Shown here piece by piece: positions 18,370-27,285 of a DNA stretch of 64,000 bases (positions are counted from its first letter, which is position 1; each line of letters begins with the position of its first letter). A model generated the notes under the pieces. It was not told the origin of the DNA and did no database searches. It was given only the letters and a program-made list of their open reading frames with translations. The translations under genes were made by a program, and so were the position numbers. Origin of the DNA: Funiculus sociatus GB2-C1 (GTDB taxonomy: Bacteria; Cyanobacteriota; Cyanobacteriia; Cyanobacteriales; FACHB-T130); the NCBI RefSeq assembly GCF_039962115.1, contig NZ_JAMPKJ010000003.1:62001-126000 (forward strand). Direction: 5' to 3'.

Positions 18370-18408
18370 TTGGCTCAATTTTGGCTCAGTTTTGAAATCT
18401 GAGCCAAA
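18370..18408. promoter_or_regulatory. Putative operator between divergent genes
   Basis: TTGGCTCA occurs twice, 11 bp apart (18370-18377 and 18381-18388). The second copy is the left arm of a perfect 10-bp inverted repeat, TTTGGCTCAG (18380-18389) with CTGAGCCAAA (18399-18408). It lies in the 223-bp spacer between the NB-ARC gene and the small DnaX-like gene. One-turn spacing plus dyad symmetry fits a protein-binding site controlling both genes. Confidence 0.45.
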
Positions 18409-18531
18409 GTTGCTACCAAACCAGAGCCATTAAACTTATGCAGTTCAAGGACTATAGAGGTATCGCCTTCTAAGAAGCAACGATAAGCAATAGCCTCTTG
18501 CCAGTTAAAACAAACGCTCAGGAGTAAGACA

Positions 18532-18849
18532 ATGCAAGCTCAAAATTCCGTACAGATGGAACTGCCATTAAACCTGGAGAAAATCGACCCGCTTAAGCAA
18601 ATGGAAAAAGCAATTCAAGATATGCTAGACCTAATCTGGAAAGGTGTAATTTTGCATATTTCGGTAAGGGCTACGAAAGCGCTGATGAGTCAGCATGGGA
18701 AACTGATTGCTTTCAGTAATGAAGAAGCTTGCGTTAAAGTGCGATCGCTACCTATTTTAAACCTGGCAATACAAAAGTTACCCGATGTAGAAGCAGCTTT
18801 CTTGAAAGCTTTTGGTTACAGCATCAAAGTTAATTTAGTAGTTGGGTAA
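18532..18849 (+). CDS. Small protein resembling the DnaX (tau) C-terminal domain
   Basis: A 105-residue protein. After a 20-residue leader, the segment from about 22 to 105 has the pattern I-x-D-x-L-DLIW...ISVRATKALMSQHGKLIAF, then LPDVEAAFLKAFGYSIKVNL. From memory this resembles the end of cyanobacterial DNA polymerase III gamma/tau (a short alpha/beta domain with a terminal K-V-x-L strand). If so, it is a stand-alone copy without the clamp-loader ATPase. It is divergent from the NB-ARC/TPR pair and shares a palindromic spacer with it. The start fits CAGGAG upstream of ATG. The homology needs a profile search. Confidence 0.65.
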   Translation: MQAQNSVQMELPLNLEKIDPLKQMEKAIQDMLDLIWKGVILHISVRATKALMSQHGKLIAFSNEEACVKVRSLPILNLAIQKLPDVEAAFLKAFGYSIKVNLVVG

Positions 18850-19013
18850 CACTCTTAACTGAAATTACTCAGCTTAAGCTACACTCGCATCCCCTAGAGT
18901 AGGAGATGCGATTTTTGCTGGGGATGAAAGCGCGATCGCATCTTCCTCAAACCCGTTCACAAAGAAGTAAAGCAATATTAAAATTACAACAATAAGAGCA
19001 AAATGGTATTAAA

Positions 19014-19553
19014 ATGCTGACTTCTACCGCCTTTAGCGGACTGCTGAATCAACGCTTTTTCCAGAATTTCTTTCCGATTCCAGCAACAAATAGTCTGAAT
19101 CTGGGAGAAACTACGCCCAACTTTGAATTACCGGACATCACCAACGGCGGGAAAGTTAAGTTATCCGATTACAGGGAACAACCTGTTATCGTGGCACTTA
19201 CCCGCATCTTCACCGAAAAGCAATATTGCCCGTTCTGCTTCCCGCACATCAAAGCGCTGAATGAAAATTACGAGCAGTTCACCAGTCGGGGGGTAGCAGT
19301 GTTGATGATTACCAGTACCGATGAGCAACAGAGCAAAATTGTTGTTAAAGACTTGGGTCTAAAGATGCCGTTGCTGAGTGACCCCAGTTGTCGGACATTC
19401 CGGGCTTACTGTACGGGTCAAGCTTTGGGTGCGCCTTTGCCTGGACAGTTTGTTATTGATAAAAAAGGAATTTTGCGCTACAGGCATTTGTTCTCCTTCC
19501 TCGACCATAATGCCTCTGTAGAGACGCTGTTAGATGCAGTCAGCCGATTGTAG
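19014..19553 (+). CDS. Peroxiredoxin-like (AhpC/TSA, redoxin-fold) protein
   Basis: A 179-residue thioredoxin-fold protein. The redoxin core opens at LGETTPNFELPDI (about residue 31). The active-site region reads KQYCPFCFPH (about 71), a C-P-F-C motif in place of the usual V-C-P-T/S. A C-terminal cysteine follows in SCRTFRAYC. It may reduce peroxides or act as a disulphide oxidoreductase. The first 25 residues are an extension without a clear signal peptide. It is a separate lineage from the 2-Cys enzyme at 14.4 kb. Confidence 0.8.
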   Translation: MLTSTAFSGLLNQRFFQNFFPIPATNSLNLGETTPNFELPDITNGGKVKLSDYREQPVIVALTRIFTEKQYCPFCFPHIKALNENYEQFTSRGVAVLMITSTDEQQSKIVVKDLGLKMPLLSDPSCRTFRAYCTGQALGAPLPGQFVIDKKGILRYRHLFSFLDHNASVETLLDAVSRL

Positions 19554-19596
19554 ATTCAGGTAAACCTCTCCCCAACCCCTCTCCACCTCTCCCTAA

Positions 19597-19683
19597 CCCT
19601 CTCCTAAGAGGAGAGGGAAAAGGAAGATTTTTTTACGGGAGAGGGACTTCCAGTTTGCGCCCCTTCCCTTCAAGGGAAGGGGC
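19597..19683. terminator. Two hairpin repeats between convergent genes
   Basis: CCCTCTCCT-AAG-AGGAGAGGG (19597-19617) is followed by a nearly perfect palindrome, GCCCCTTCCCTT-C-AAGGGAAGGGGC (19659-19683). Both belong to common cyanobacterial dispersed palindromes and sit where transcripts from both sides end. Confidence 0.6.
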
Positions 19684-19701
19684 TGGGGGTTAGGCCTGCG
19701 C

Positions 19702-20712
19702 CTACAGCTTCACCTGTGACAAACTGCTGCGGGGGTTGAAGGTGCGACTGGCGCGGATTTTTTCATAGTATTCGCGTTCAGTTGGGGTAATGTCTCTCGG
19801 CGTTACCAGCTGAATTTTCACTAACTGGTCGCCGCGATCGCCTTTAGGGTTGCGCCAACCTTTGCCGCGCAGTCGCAGAGATTGACCGGAACGGACTCCA
19901 GGGGGAACGTTGACGTTAACGGTGCCATCTGGTGTCGGAACCTCTATCTGCGCCCCCAAGACGGCTTCATCGGGCGTTACAGGCACTTCGCAGACTAGAT
20001 TATCGCCCTCAAATTGGAAGAAAGAGTGCGGCAGAAGTTCTACTATTAAATACAAGTCGCCCCGCTGTTGGGTGTAGGCACTGACAGAACCTTTGCCTTT
20101 GACGCGAATGCGGCTGCCGTTTTTAGCGCCGGGAGGAATTCGCACTTCAATAGTTTCATTTCCTAAAGACAGACGCTTCTGAACGCCGTGAAATGCTTCG
20201 GATAAACCCAGTTTGATGCTGGCTTCTCTATCGGCGCTTACTCCAGAAGGCTGTTCGGCAAAACCGCCAAAGTCTGTATATCCAGTTCCAGTGGATGTGC
20301 GATAGCTTGTCCGCCGTCCGGTGCTGCGTCCACCAGTTCTCGCACTAGCACCGCCTAAACCGCCGAGAAGATCGTTGACGAATTCATCAAAATTCGCGTA
20401 CTGGCTAAAGTCAAAGCCTTCAAAGTCAACGTTAGTTCCAGCGCCACCGCCGCCGCTGAATGGCGATCCTTCTCCGACTTGTCTCCAGTATTGCCCAAAT
20501 TGGTCGTATTTTTGGCGTTTTTCTGGGTCAGATAACACTTCGTAGGCTTCGCTGACTTCTTTGAAGCGTGCTTCAGCCTCTTTGTTACCTGGGTTCATGT
20601 CGGGGTGGTATTTTCGTGCCAGTCGGCGGTAGGCTTTTTTTATTTCGTCTGAACTGGCGGTTTTGTTTACTCCCAGGATGGCGTAATAGTCTTTGAAGTC
20701 GGTTGCAGCCAT
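19702..20712 (-). CDS. DnaJ-class (type II, CbpA-like) co-chaperone
   Basis: A 336-residue Hsp40 protein that stimulates a DnaK ATPase and hands over unfolded clients. The J domain occupies residues 5-75, with the essential HPD at about 36-38. A Gly/Phe/Ser-rich linker runs to about 165, and two beta-barrel client-binding domains follow (about 170-310). The zinc-finger cysteines of type I DnaJ are absent, so it is type II. The start gives [10 protein letters not shown], normal for the family. It ends close to the palindromes shared with the redoxin gene. Confidence 0.93.
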   Translation of the reverse strand: MAATDFKDYYAILGVNKTASSDEIKKAYRRLARKYHPDMNPGNKEAEARFKEVSEAYEVLSDPEKRQKYDQFGQYWRQVGEGSPFSGGGGAGTNVDFEGFDFSQYANFDEFVNDLLGGLGGASARTGGRSTGRRTSYRTSTGTGYTDFGGFAEQPSGVSADREASIKLGLSEAFHGVQKRLSLGNETIEVRIPPGAKNGSRIRVKGKGSVSAYTQQRGDLYLIVELLPHSFFQFEGDNLVCEVPVTPDEAVLGAQIEVPTPDGTVNVNVPPGVRSGQSLRLRGKGWRNPKGDRGDQLVKIQLVTPRDITPTEREYYEKIRASRTFNPRSSLSQVKL

Positions 20713-20797
20713 CAGCCTATCTCCTCTGCTTTAATATTTAGTTTAAGTTTTTTTATTTAGATCCCTCAGAGCTAGGCTATCAAAGGAGTCAATGGGT

Positions 20798-21457
20798 TTA
20801 AGTTCGGTTCTTTCTCATGGATGCGATCGCAATTTCCGTACTTGTCACAGAGTACCGGATCAGACGATCCAGTCCATCATTCAGGGCTGGTGGTGCGTCT
20901 TTTAGTTGTTGGTGCATACTCAGTATGACTTCTTCTGGAACTTGACGCTCGCGCCTTCTATTCCTCTCTAGACACTCCTCTAGTGGCGTATCCAACCATA
21001 TTCCTGTGATGCGGGTAAAACCAATGTTACGGGAAATAGCGATCGCTTCCCGACGATGTTTCCTAGCCGTATTTGTAGCATCGTAAATCGCCTGATGTCT
21101 CTCCCGAAGCGTTTGGGTTAATTGCCGCTGTAGCTCATGCCATATTAACAGCCACTCTCCCTGTACGGCTTCATCTCCAAAGAGTTGCTCTCGAATCCCA
21201 TCTGTGGAAATCAGTCGCCGCTGTTCACATTCTGTAACCAGTTGTTTTGCTAAAGACGATTTGCCACTACCGGGAAGTCCAATAAGTAAAAAAAGTGCTG
21301 AATATTTAGGAGTTAAGAGTGAAGAATGAGGAGTTATGGGAGCATCAGAATTTGACAAATTAATTGCCCTCAGACTAGAATCGATGCTCCACAAACAAAG
21401 CCTGCCGGGAGCAGGGTATATATAAATCTGCGAAGGTGGACTTTGTTTGTGTAGCAT
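20798..21457 (-). CDS. P-loop kinase (AAA_33 / zeta-toxin-like)
   Basis: Up to 219 residues. The kinase core starts near residue 55 with LIGLPGSGKSSLAK (P-loop), then STDGIRE (about 85), IYDATNT (about 124) and a lid with RNRRR. It resembles polynucleotide-kinase or gluconate-kinase-like P-loop enzymes; the substrate is unknown. The only ATG (21457) lies inside a 27-bp imperfect inverted repeat (21380-21406 with 21435-21461), and the first 50 codons look non-coding, so a non-ATG start further in (for example TTG near residue 34) is possible. The gene lies about 80 bp after the glgC 3' end on the same strand. Confidence 0.75.
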   Translation of the reverse strand: MLHKQSPPSQIYIYPAPGRLCLWSIDSSLRAINLSNSDAPITPHSSLLTPKYSALFLLIGLPGSGKSSLAKQLVTECEQRRLISTDGIREQLFGDEAVQGEWLLIWHELQRQLTQTLRERHQAIYDATNTARKHRREAIAISRNIGFTRITGIWLDTPLEECLERNRRRERQVPEEVILSMHQQLKDAPPALNDGLDRLIRYSVTSTEIAIASMRKNRT

Positions 21458-21461
21458 CGAT
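21380..21461. repeat. Long imperfect inverted repeat over the kinase start
   Basis: ATCGATGCTCCACAAACAAA (from 21380) is matched, inverted, by TTTGTTTGTGTAGCATCGAT (to 21461), 23 of 27 bases over the full arms, with a 28-bp loop. In RNA this would form a strong stem containing the annotated ATG of the kinase gene. Confidence 0.6.
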
Positions 21462-21539
21462 TAGCAACATCGCCTGGTATTTTTGCTCTCATTGAGATGC
21501 ACCCGGAGCTATTAATTCAAAACTCATAACTCCTAATAC

Positions 21540-22829
21540 CTAAATCACCGTTCCATCGGCAATCACGGCATTTTTCAGCACTACAACAATACCGCTGCGG
21601 ATGTAGAAACCTTCGTTTTCGCGGTTGGATTCTTCCACGCGGTCTTTATTGATAATTTGGACATTGCAACCAATTTGAGCGTTTTTGTCAATAATGGCGC
21701 GGCGAATTGTTGTTCCTGCACCGATACCCACGGGAACCTTGCCGTCTTGATAGTTAGAGTGTCGTTCAGCGAAGGGTTGATAGTAGTCTGCACCCATTAC
21801 CAGAGTGTCTTCGATTAGACAACCGGATTCTATACGCGATCGCACTCCCAATACCGAATGCTCGATCCGGCATTCTTTCAGGATGCAGCCTTCCCCAATA
21901 ATCGATTCTGTTATCTGGCAATCTAGCAGCTTACTGGGGGGCAAATAACGAGCGCGAGTATAAATCGGGGCGTTTTCATCATAAAAGCTGAAAGGAGGCT
22001 GTGGTTGCCGGGTCAGAGTCAAATTAGCGTCATAAAACGCCTCTATGGTTCCAATATCTTCCCAGTAATCATCAAACAAGTAAGCTTGAACGTTGAAATC
22101 GTTCGCCGAAGCTGGGATGATTTCCTTACCAAAATCGGTTCTATCGAGGTTAGTTTGCAGTAGCTGCATCAACACCTCTTTTTTAAAGACATAAATCCCC
22201 ATTGAGGCAATAAAGGGATTTTTCTTTGCTTGTTCTGGATCTAAACCCAGGGTAGTCGTATCGACTTCCATACTCCGCAACGCATCGCCTTTCGGCTTTT
22301 CGCTGAAGTCAACCACCCGCCCGGTGTCATCAATTTTCATCAAGCCAAAATCTGATGCCCGACGCTCATCCATCGGCACAACGGAGAGGGTAATATCAGC
22401 ATTGGTATCGCGGTGGCGTTGCACGAACTCGCGATAGTCCATCCGGTAGAGATGATCTCCCGACAAAATCAGGTATTCATCAACGTCCCACTCGTCCAAC
22501 AGCCAGAGATACTGGCGGACAGCATCGGCGGTGCCTTGGAACCAGTTGGGGTTTTCCGGAGTTTGCTGGGCGGCTAGCACCTCAACAAATCCCTCTGTGA
22601 ACCCAGAAAAACTATAGGCGCGGGTGATATGCCGATTGAGTGAAGCTGAGTTGAATTGAGTTAGGACGTAAATTTTGAAAATTTCTGAATTTATGCAATT
22701 ACTGACCGGGATATCGATCAAGCGATATTTTCCTGCCAGCGGTACCGCTGGTTTAGCCCGCATCTTAGTTAACGGGTAAAGACGGGTGCCTGCGCCGCCA
22801 CCGAGAATAATAGCTAATACTTTTTTCAC
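21540..22829 (-). CDS. glgC: Glucose-1-phosphate adenylyltransferase (ADP-glucose pyrophosphorylase)
   Basis: A 429-residue enzyme that makes ADP-glucose from glucose-1-phosphate and ATP, the committed and regulated step of glycogen synthesis. The nucleotidyl-transferase domain begins [21 protein letters not shown]. The catalytic and substrate regions show [11 protein letters not shown] (about residue 122) and FSEKPKG (about 195). The C-terminal left-handed beta helix ends with [19 protein letters not shown], the usual cyanobacterial end, which carries the 3-phosphoglycerate activator site. The length is exactly that of the family. Its leader carries heptamer repeats. Confidence 0.97.
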   Translation of the reverse strand: MKKVLAIILGGGAGTRLYPLTKMRAKPAVPLAGKYRLIDIPVSNCINSEIFKIYVLTQFNSASLNRHITRAYSFSGFTEGFVEVLAAQQTPENPNWFQGTADAVRQYLWLLDEWDVDEYLILSGDHLYRMDYREFVQRHRDTNADITLSVVPMDERRASDFGLMKIDDTGRVVDFSEKPKGDALRSMEVDTTTLGLDPEQAKKNPFIASMGIYVFKKEVLMQLLQTNLDRTDFGKEIIPASANDFNVQAYLFDDYWEDIGTIEAFYDANLTLTRQPQPPFSFYDENAPIYTRARYLPPSKLLDCQITESIIGEGCILKECRIEHSVLGVRSRIESGCLIEDTLVMGADYYQPFAERHSNYQDGKVPVGIGAGTTIRRAIIDKNAQIGCNVQIINKDRVEESNRENEGFYIRSGIVVVLKNAVIADGTVI

Positions 22830-22896
22830 GCTTTAAGCCTCCCGACTGCCAATGAACTTCCAAGACCAGTGTCGGACTGTGTGGGGAAGTTTGCAA

Positions 22897-23092
22897 GGGG
22901 GGGGACTGGGGATTGGGGATTGGGGATTGGGGATTGGGGACTGGGAGAGTTATGAGTTATGAATTAGTTACTCTTGGTCTGATAACTTTTTCCTATACCC
23001 AATACTTCGTCCCTAGTCCCCAGTCACTTAACTTTTCCCTATACCCATTCCCTATTCCCTAGCCCCCATTCCCCATTCCCCATTCCCCAATC
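22897..23092. repeat. Heptamer repeats between glgC and ppk
   Basis: The GGGGATT units (about 22897-22946) lie in the glgC leader. A second block rich in CCCTAGT, CCCATTC and CCCCATT units (about 23008-23092) runs to the end of the ppk reading frame. Both are STRR-class. Confidence 0.8.
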
Positions 23093-25254
23093 TAAATTTG
23101 CAGTGCCATTTCCATTAAAATTTTCTGGGCGCTTTGCTCTTTTTCCTTGCCGTCGGGGTGGCGTTGGACGTATTTGCCATCAGGTTGTAAATCCCAGGCT
23201 TGACGGTTGTCTGCCAGCATGATGCCGAGTATTTCTTGCAGGTCGTTGGAGATGTCTGGATCTTCTATGGGAGCGATCGCTTCCACTCGTCGATCTAGGT
23301 TGCGGGACATCCAGTCAGCGCTGCCAATATACACTTCTGGTTTACCGTGATTGTGAAAGTAATAAATCCGGGAATGTTCTAAAAAGCGCCCAACAACGCT
23401 AACCACCCGGATGTTTTCACTCACCCCTTCCAGGCCGGGACGCAGACAGCAAATTCCCCGCACAATCAGATCGATTTGCACTCCAGCGATGCTTGCTTGG
23501 TACAGGGTGGCAATAATTTGGGGGTCTGTGAGGGAGTTCATTTTGGCGACAATGCGACCGCTTTTCCCATCCCTACAGTGTTCCATCTCGCGGCGGATCA
23601 AGGCGACAAAGCGATCGCGACAGTTCACTGGTGACACCAACAGCTTCCGATAAGAACGCTGTCGCGAGTAACCAGTCAAGTAATTAAACAAATCTGTCAA
23701 ATCCGCCCCCAAGTCTTCGCGGCAGCTTAAAAGCCCCAAATCTGTGTAAATTCGCGCCGTTTTAGCGTTATAATTCCCCGTACCAATATGGACGTAGCGG
23801 TGAATCCGGTCTTCCTCTCGACGCACTACCAGAACTACTTTCGTGTGAGTCTTCAAACCCACCAAACCATAGACTACATGGACTCCAGCTTGTTCTAACT
23901 TCCGCGCCCAGTTGATATTATTCTCTTCATCAAAACGGGCTTTCAGTTCCACCAATACCGATACTTGTTTTCCCTTTTCCGCTGCTGTAATCAGCGCCTG
24001 AAGAATCGGCGAGTCGCCAGTAGTGCGATACAGCGTCATTTTAATTGCCAACACGTTCGGATCGTGTGCCGCCTGGGTAATGAATCGCTGCACCGTCCCT
24101 CCAAACGAGTAGTAAGGATGGTGAACCATCAAATCTGCACTACGGATTATCGAAAAAAAATCTTCTTTATCATCCCCACCCTCTTCATTGAGTCGTCGCA
24201 GGCGTGGCGGTACAACTGGAGCCCACGCAGGATCTTTGAGTTCTGGGATTGGCAATGCCATAAACGACATCAAATCTGCCTGTCCCAGCACTCCTTCCAC
24301 CTCGTAGACATCTTTTTCCGAAATTCCCATTTCCCGAATCAGCATTCCTCGAACTGCTTCAGGCATGGAAGCTAAAATTTCCATCCGCACGACTTCACCC
24401 GCAACCCGGCGTTTCCGGAGTTCCTGTTCAATCGCCAGCAGCAGGTCATCGGCTTCGTCTTCTTCCACGTCAATATCTGCATTGCGGGTGATGCGGAATG
24501 GGTGATATTCCTGAATATTCATCCCCGGAAACAGAGATTCTAAATTATGGGCGATTACTTGTTCTAAGGGTACGCCAGTCCAAATGTGTCGCTGATTTTC
24601 GATTATAGATGACCGACTGCCAACTCCTGCTTCTTTTGGTAAGGGTACAAACCGGGGTAAAGTTTTCGGGACTTTGACTCTGGCAAACAATTCTTCGCCA
24701 GTGTCTGGGTCTTTGACCACTACGGCGAGATTGAGGCTAAGGTTGGAAATATAGGGGAAGGGATGGCTGGGGTCAACAGCTAGCGGAGTCAGAACTGGGA
24801 AGATTTGCTCCTCAAAATACTTTTGCAGGTAAATTCGCTGTTCCTGGTTCAAATCCACGTAGTCTAAAAGATGAATGCCCTCTGCCGCCATCAGGGGCCG
24901 CAATACTTGTTCAAAGTGTTGATGCTGTAGTGCTACTGGCGGGCGGGTCTTAATGCTAATCAGTTCTAACTGTTCAGTTGGTGTCCGGCCATCGGGGGGC
25001 AGTTTGCTTACTTTCGCTTCTTCCTGTTGCTTCAGCGCCGCGACGCGCACCATAAAGTATTCATCCAGGTTAGAACAGAAAATGGCTATAAATTTTAGGC
25101 GTTCTAATAGGGGTGTTCGAGGGTCGATGGCTTCATTCAACACCCGGTTGTTAAACTCTAACCAGCTGAGTTCCCGGCTGAAATAATATTGTGGATCGTT
25201 GAGATTAATTTCTTGTGTAGTTTTTTTTGATTTCGGCATAATCTTAAGGGACAC
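23092..25254 (-). CDS. ppk1: Polyphosphate kinase 1
   Basis: A 720-residue enzyme that polymerises ATP gamma-phosphate into polyphosphate reversibly. The N-terminal domain carries YFSRELSWLEFNNRVL (about residue 24). The phospholipase-D-like catalytic domains show the autophosphorylated histidine in LKTHTKVVLV (about 460) and a second histidine in HNHGKPEVYIGSADWM (about 635), followed by DRRVEAIAPIED. The family normally starts near MPKSKK (25239); the upstream GTG (25254) is an alternative. The C-terminus reads into a heptamer tract just at the stop. Exopolyphosphatase is 5 kb away on the other strand. Confidence 0.96.
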   Translation of the reverse strand: MSLKIMPKSKKTTQEINLNDPQYYFSRELSWLEFNNRVLNEAIDPRTPLLERLKFIAIFCSNLDEYFMVRVAALKQQEEAKVSKLPPDGRTPTEQLELISIKTRPPVALQHQHFEQVLRPLMAAEGIHLLDYVDLNQEQRIYLQKYFEEQIFPVLTPLAVDPSHPFPYISNLSLNLAVVVKDPDTGEELFARVKVPKTLPRFVPLPKEAGVGSRSSIIENQRHIWTGVPLEQVIAHNLESLFPGMNIQEYHPFRITRNADIDVEEDEADDLLLAIEQELRKRRVAGEVVRMEILASMPEAVRGMLIREMGISEKDVYEVEGVLGQADLMSFMALPIPELKDPAWAPVVPPRLRRLNEEGGDDKEDFFSIIRSADLMVHHPYYSFGGTVQRFITQAAHDPNVLAIKMTLYRTTGDSPILQALITAAEKGKQVSVLVELKARFDEENNINWARKLEQAGVHVVYGLVGLKTHTKVVLVVRREEDRIHRYVHIGTGNYNAKTARIYTDLGLLSCREDLGADLTDLFNYLTGYSRQRSYRKLLVSPVNCRDRFVALIRREMEHCRDGKSGRIVAKMNSLTDPQIIATLYQASIAGVQIDLIVRGICCLRPGLEGVSENIRVVSVVGRFLEHSRIYYFHNHGKPEVYIGSADWMSRNLDRRVEAIAPIEDPDISNDLQEILGIMLADNRQAWDLQPDGKYVQRHPDGKEKEQSAQKILMEMALQI

Positions 25255-25429
25255 AAAGGGATGACTATTCCATCAATGATGGATTTATACTATCTTGAGA
25301 TATAAGAGCCAGAAACTATCTGACGGTAGGTGAAAGCCGTGTGGAGATAAAAGGAGCGATCGCTACACCTTTGTTTCACCTGTCGCCAAGCCTATTCCCA
25401 TCGGACGATAGCCAGCCGATAAGCTTTTT

Positions 25430-25639
25430 TCAACCAAATACCTCATCTTCCCTTCCCCGCCACCACTCACCCAGATTCATCAAATCTTGATAAATATCTG
25501 CTAATTCTTTGGCATATTCCTCTGGCGAAATCGTCGGGCGACGTTCTTGGAGTTTCTTTAAGCGCAATTGCACTAATAGCCAAGGCTTGGAGATGCTATC
25601 TGTTGCTTCGAGGTATTGCGCTAGCTCTTTACTATCCAT
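25430..25639 (-). CDS. Small hypothetical protein
   Basis: A 69-residue, highly charged, probably all-helical protein beginning MDSKELAQYLEATD and containing a Trp pair (GEWWRGRED) near the end. No membrane segment or known motif is seen. It lies alone between ppk and sodB with enough spacer on both sides to have its own promoter. The composition is coding-like and resembles small conserved cyanobacterial proteins, but I cannot name it. Confidence 0.6.
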   Translation of the reverse strand: MDSKELAQYLEATDSISKPWLLVQLRLKKLQERRPTISPEEYAKELADIYQDLMNLGEWWRGREDEVFG

Positions 25640-25703
25640 GATTTAGCTGGTGGGAGTTTTATCTTCTTTAAAGATAGAGACAACCAAAGTTTACAGATAA
25701 TTA

Positions 25704-25739
25704 TAAAAAAACAGCCACTACTAAAAGTGTGACTGTTTT
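25704..25739 (-). terminator. Terminator after sodB
   Basis: Read on the minus strand, GAAAACAGTCAC and GTGGCTGTTTT pair around a loop and end in a run of T (from the AAAAAAA at 25704-25710). It lies about 40 bp past the sodB stop. Confidence 0.75.
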
Positions 25740-25781
25740 CAAGACGATTAAATTTGACCTAGTTTAAACATCAGCAGTTAT

Positions 25782-26387
25782 TCAAGCAGCAGCCGATAAA
25801 TTTTGGGCAACAAAGTCCCAGTTGATCAAGTGGTCAACAAAGTTCTGCATGAAGTTTGGACGGCTATTCTGGTAATCCAGATAGTAGGCGTGTTCCCAAA
25901 CATCCATCGTCAGTAAGGGAGTTTGTCCGTAGGCAATCGGGTTTTCCGCGTTCGGAGATTTGGCTACTTTCAGGGTGTCGCCATCCTTGATCAGCCAAGC
26001 CCAGCCGCTACCGAATTGGGTGCCTCCGGCAGTTTTGAACTCTTCTTTGAATTTATCGAGGCTACCGAAGCTGGCGTTAATCTTTTCCGCTAGTTCGCCA
26101 CTAGGATTGCCGCCTCCATTTGGCTTGATGCCATTCCAATAGAAGGTATGATTCCACACCTGAGCAGCGTTGTTGAATATAGCAGCTTTGTCTGAAGCTT
26201 TGTAGGTTGCCTTGATGATTTCTTCAAGCGACTTGTCGGCTAGTTCCGTGTCCTTAACCAGGTTGTTGAGAGTGTTCACGTAAGCAGCGTGATGCTTGCC
26301 GTAATGGAACTCAAGTGTCCGCGCCGACATACCAGACGACTCTAAAGCGTCTTGATCGTAAGGTAAAGGGGGTAATTCAAATGCCAT
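25782..26387 (-). CDS. sodB: Superoxide dismutase, iron type
   Basis: A 201-residue enzyme that converts superoxide to oxygen and hydrogen peroxide. The start is placed at MAFELPPLPYDQDAL, the family's usual N-terminus; three further codons (MNT) lie upstream. Metal ligands are visible as H in LEFHYGKHHAAYVN, H in QVWNHTFYW (about residue 74), and D and H in MDVWEHAYYLDYQN (about 160). GGG near position 94 and the Gln in the AGGTQFGSGWAW region point to Fe rather than Mn as metal. No signal peptide is seen, so it is cytoplasmic. Confidence 0.95.
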   Translation of the reverse strand: MAFELPPLPYDQDALESSGMSARTLEFHYGKHHAAYVNTLNNLVKDTELADKSLEEIIKATYKASDKAAIFNNAAQVWNHTFYWNGIKPNGGGNPSGELAEKINASFGSLDKFKEEFKTAGGTQFGSGWAWLIKDGDTLKVAKSPNAENPIAYGQTPLLTMDVWEHAYYLDYQNSRPNFMQNFVDHLINWDFVAQNLSAAA

Positions 26388-26616
26388 TGTGTTCAATCCT
26401 CTGCTAACTGCTTTCTAGCTTAAAACCAATGGAGAAGGTTTTTTCTTCTTAAAGCTAATAAGTCTCGCCAGATCCAGGTTGCGATCGCTGACGATATAAA
26501 ACTTAACCACTGGATTGTACCTTAAAAGTCAAGAGACAGCCAAAATCAACGCTTTATGCCAGTTTAGATGCCGTTGTCCACTAATTTCTGCCGCTTGCAT
26601 CTATCCAAAGAGATAA

Positions 26617-27111
26617 TTAATAGTGGCTCAAAACTTCTTTAACAATTTCGATTGCCCCTGCTGGAGTATTGGCAATCAAAATAGAGTCTTCAGACAAGCT
26701 TTGGAAAAAAACTTTACTTTCTGGATGATTCGTTAACAAAATCACTTTTTTATGGTTTTTCAAAGCCAGGGCAATTTCTGAAGCGGTTCCCGCACCCATG
26801 CCACAGGCAATCACAACATCAGAAGAAAGGACATTAATATTATTTCTCGCATTTCCCATATCGGTAACAATCGCAATATCTACGGCATCAGAAACAGCAC
26901 TGGTATCGTTAGTGGGAAGAATGCCGATTGTTAAACCATTGGCAGCTTTTGCACCTTTACTTGCCGTATCCATCACACCAGCATTTCTGCCGCCAGTTAG
27001 CAAAACCCATCCTTCTTTGGCGATGAATTGACCTAGTTCATAAGCGTTTTCTAAGTCGGTTTCTGTAGCGTTGGCTCCTGGTCCCATGACGCCAATGATA
27101 GTTTTCTTCAT
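26617..27111 (-). CDS. SLOG-superfamily (TIGR00725-type, LOG/DprA-like) protein
   Basis: A 164-residue Rossmann-like protein. It opens KKTIIGVMGPG and shows the SLOG nucleotide-ligand loop in LLTGGRNAGVMD (about residue 37). A second loop, IACGMGAGTASEIALALK (about 101), replaces the PGGxGTxxE of cytokinin-activating LOG enzymes. Proteins of this set bind nucleotide-derived ligands and lack a clear enzymatic role. It is divergent from the HEAT-repeat gene, with a 174-bp spacer between them, so shared control is possible. Confidence 0.82.
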   Translation of the reverse strand: MKKTIIGVMGPGANATETDLENAYELGQFIAKEGWVLLTGGRNAGVMDTASKGAKAANGLTIGILPTNDTSAVSDAVDIAIVTDMGNARNNINVLSSDVVIACGMGAGTASEIALALKNHKKVILLTNHPESKVFFQSLSEDSILIANTPAGAIEIVKEVLSHY

Positions 27112-27285
27112 ACAGATTAGCTTTTCGCTATTAGCTTTAATGTTGTCGGTAAGAGGCAGTGTCCAACCCGCAAAGTGAAAATCTAAGTTACTATTGCAAC
27201 TAGGCTATATCAAACAAACTTCATAACAAAGTGATGTAGCAGCACTGAAATTCTTTCGTCCCACATCTTTGGTGGGTAGGAGGCA

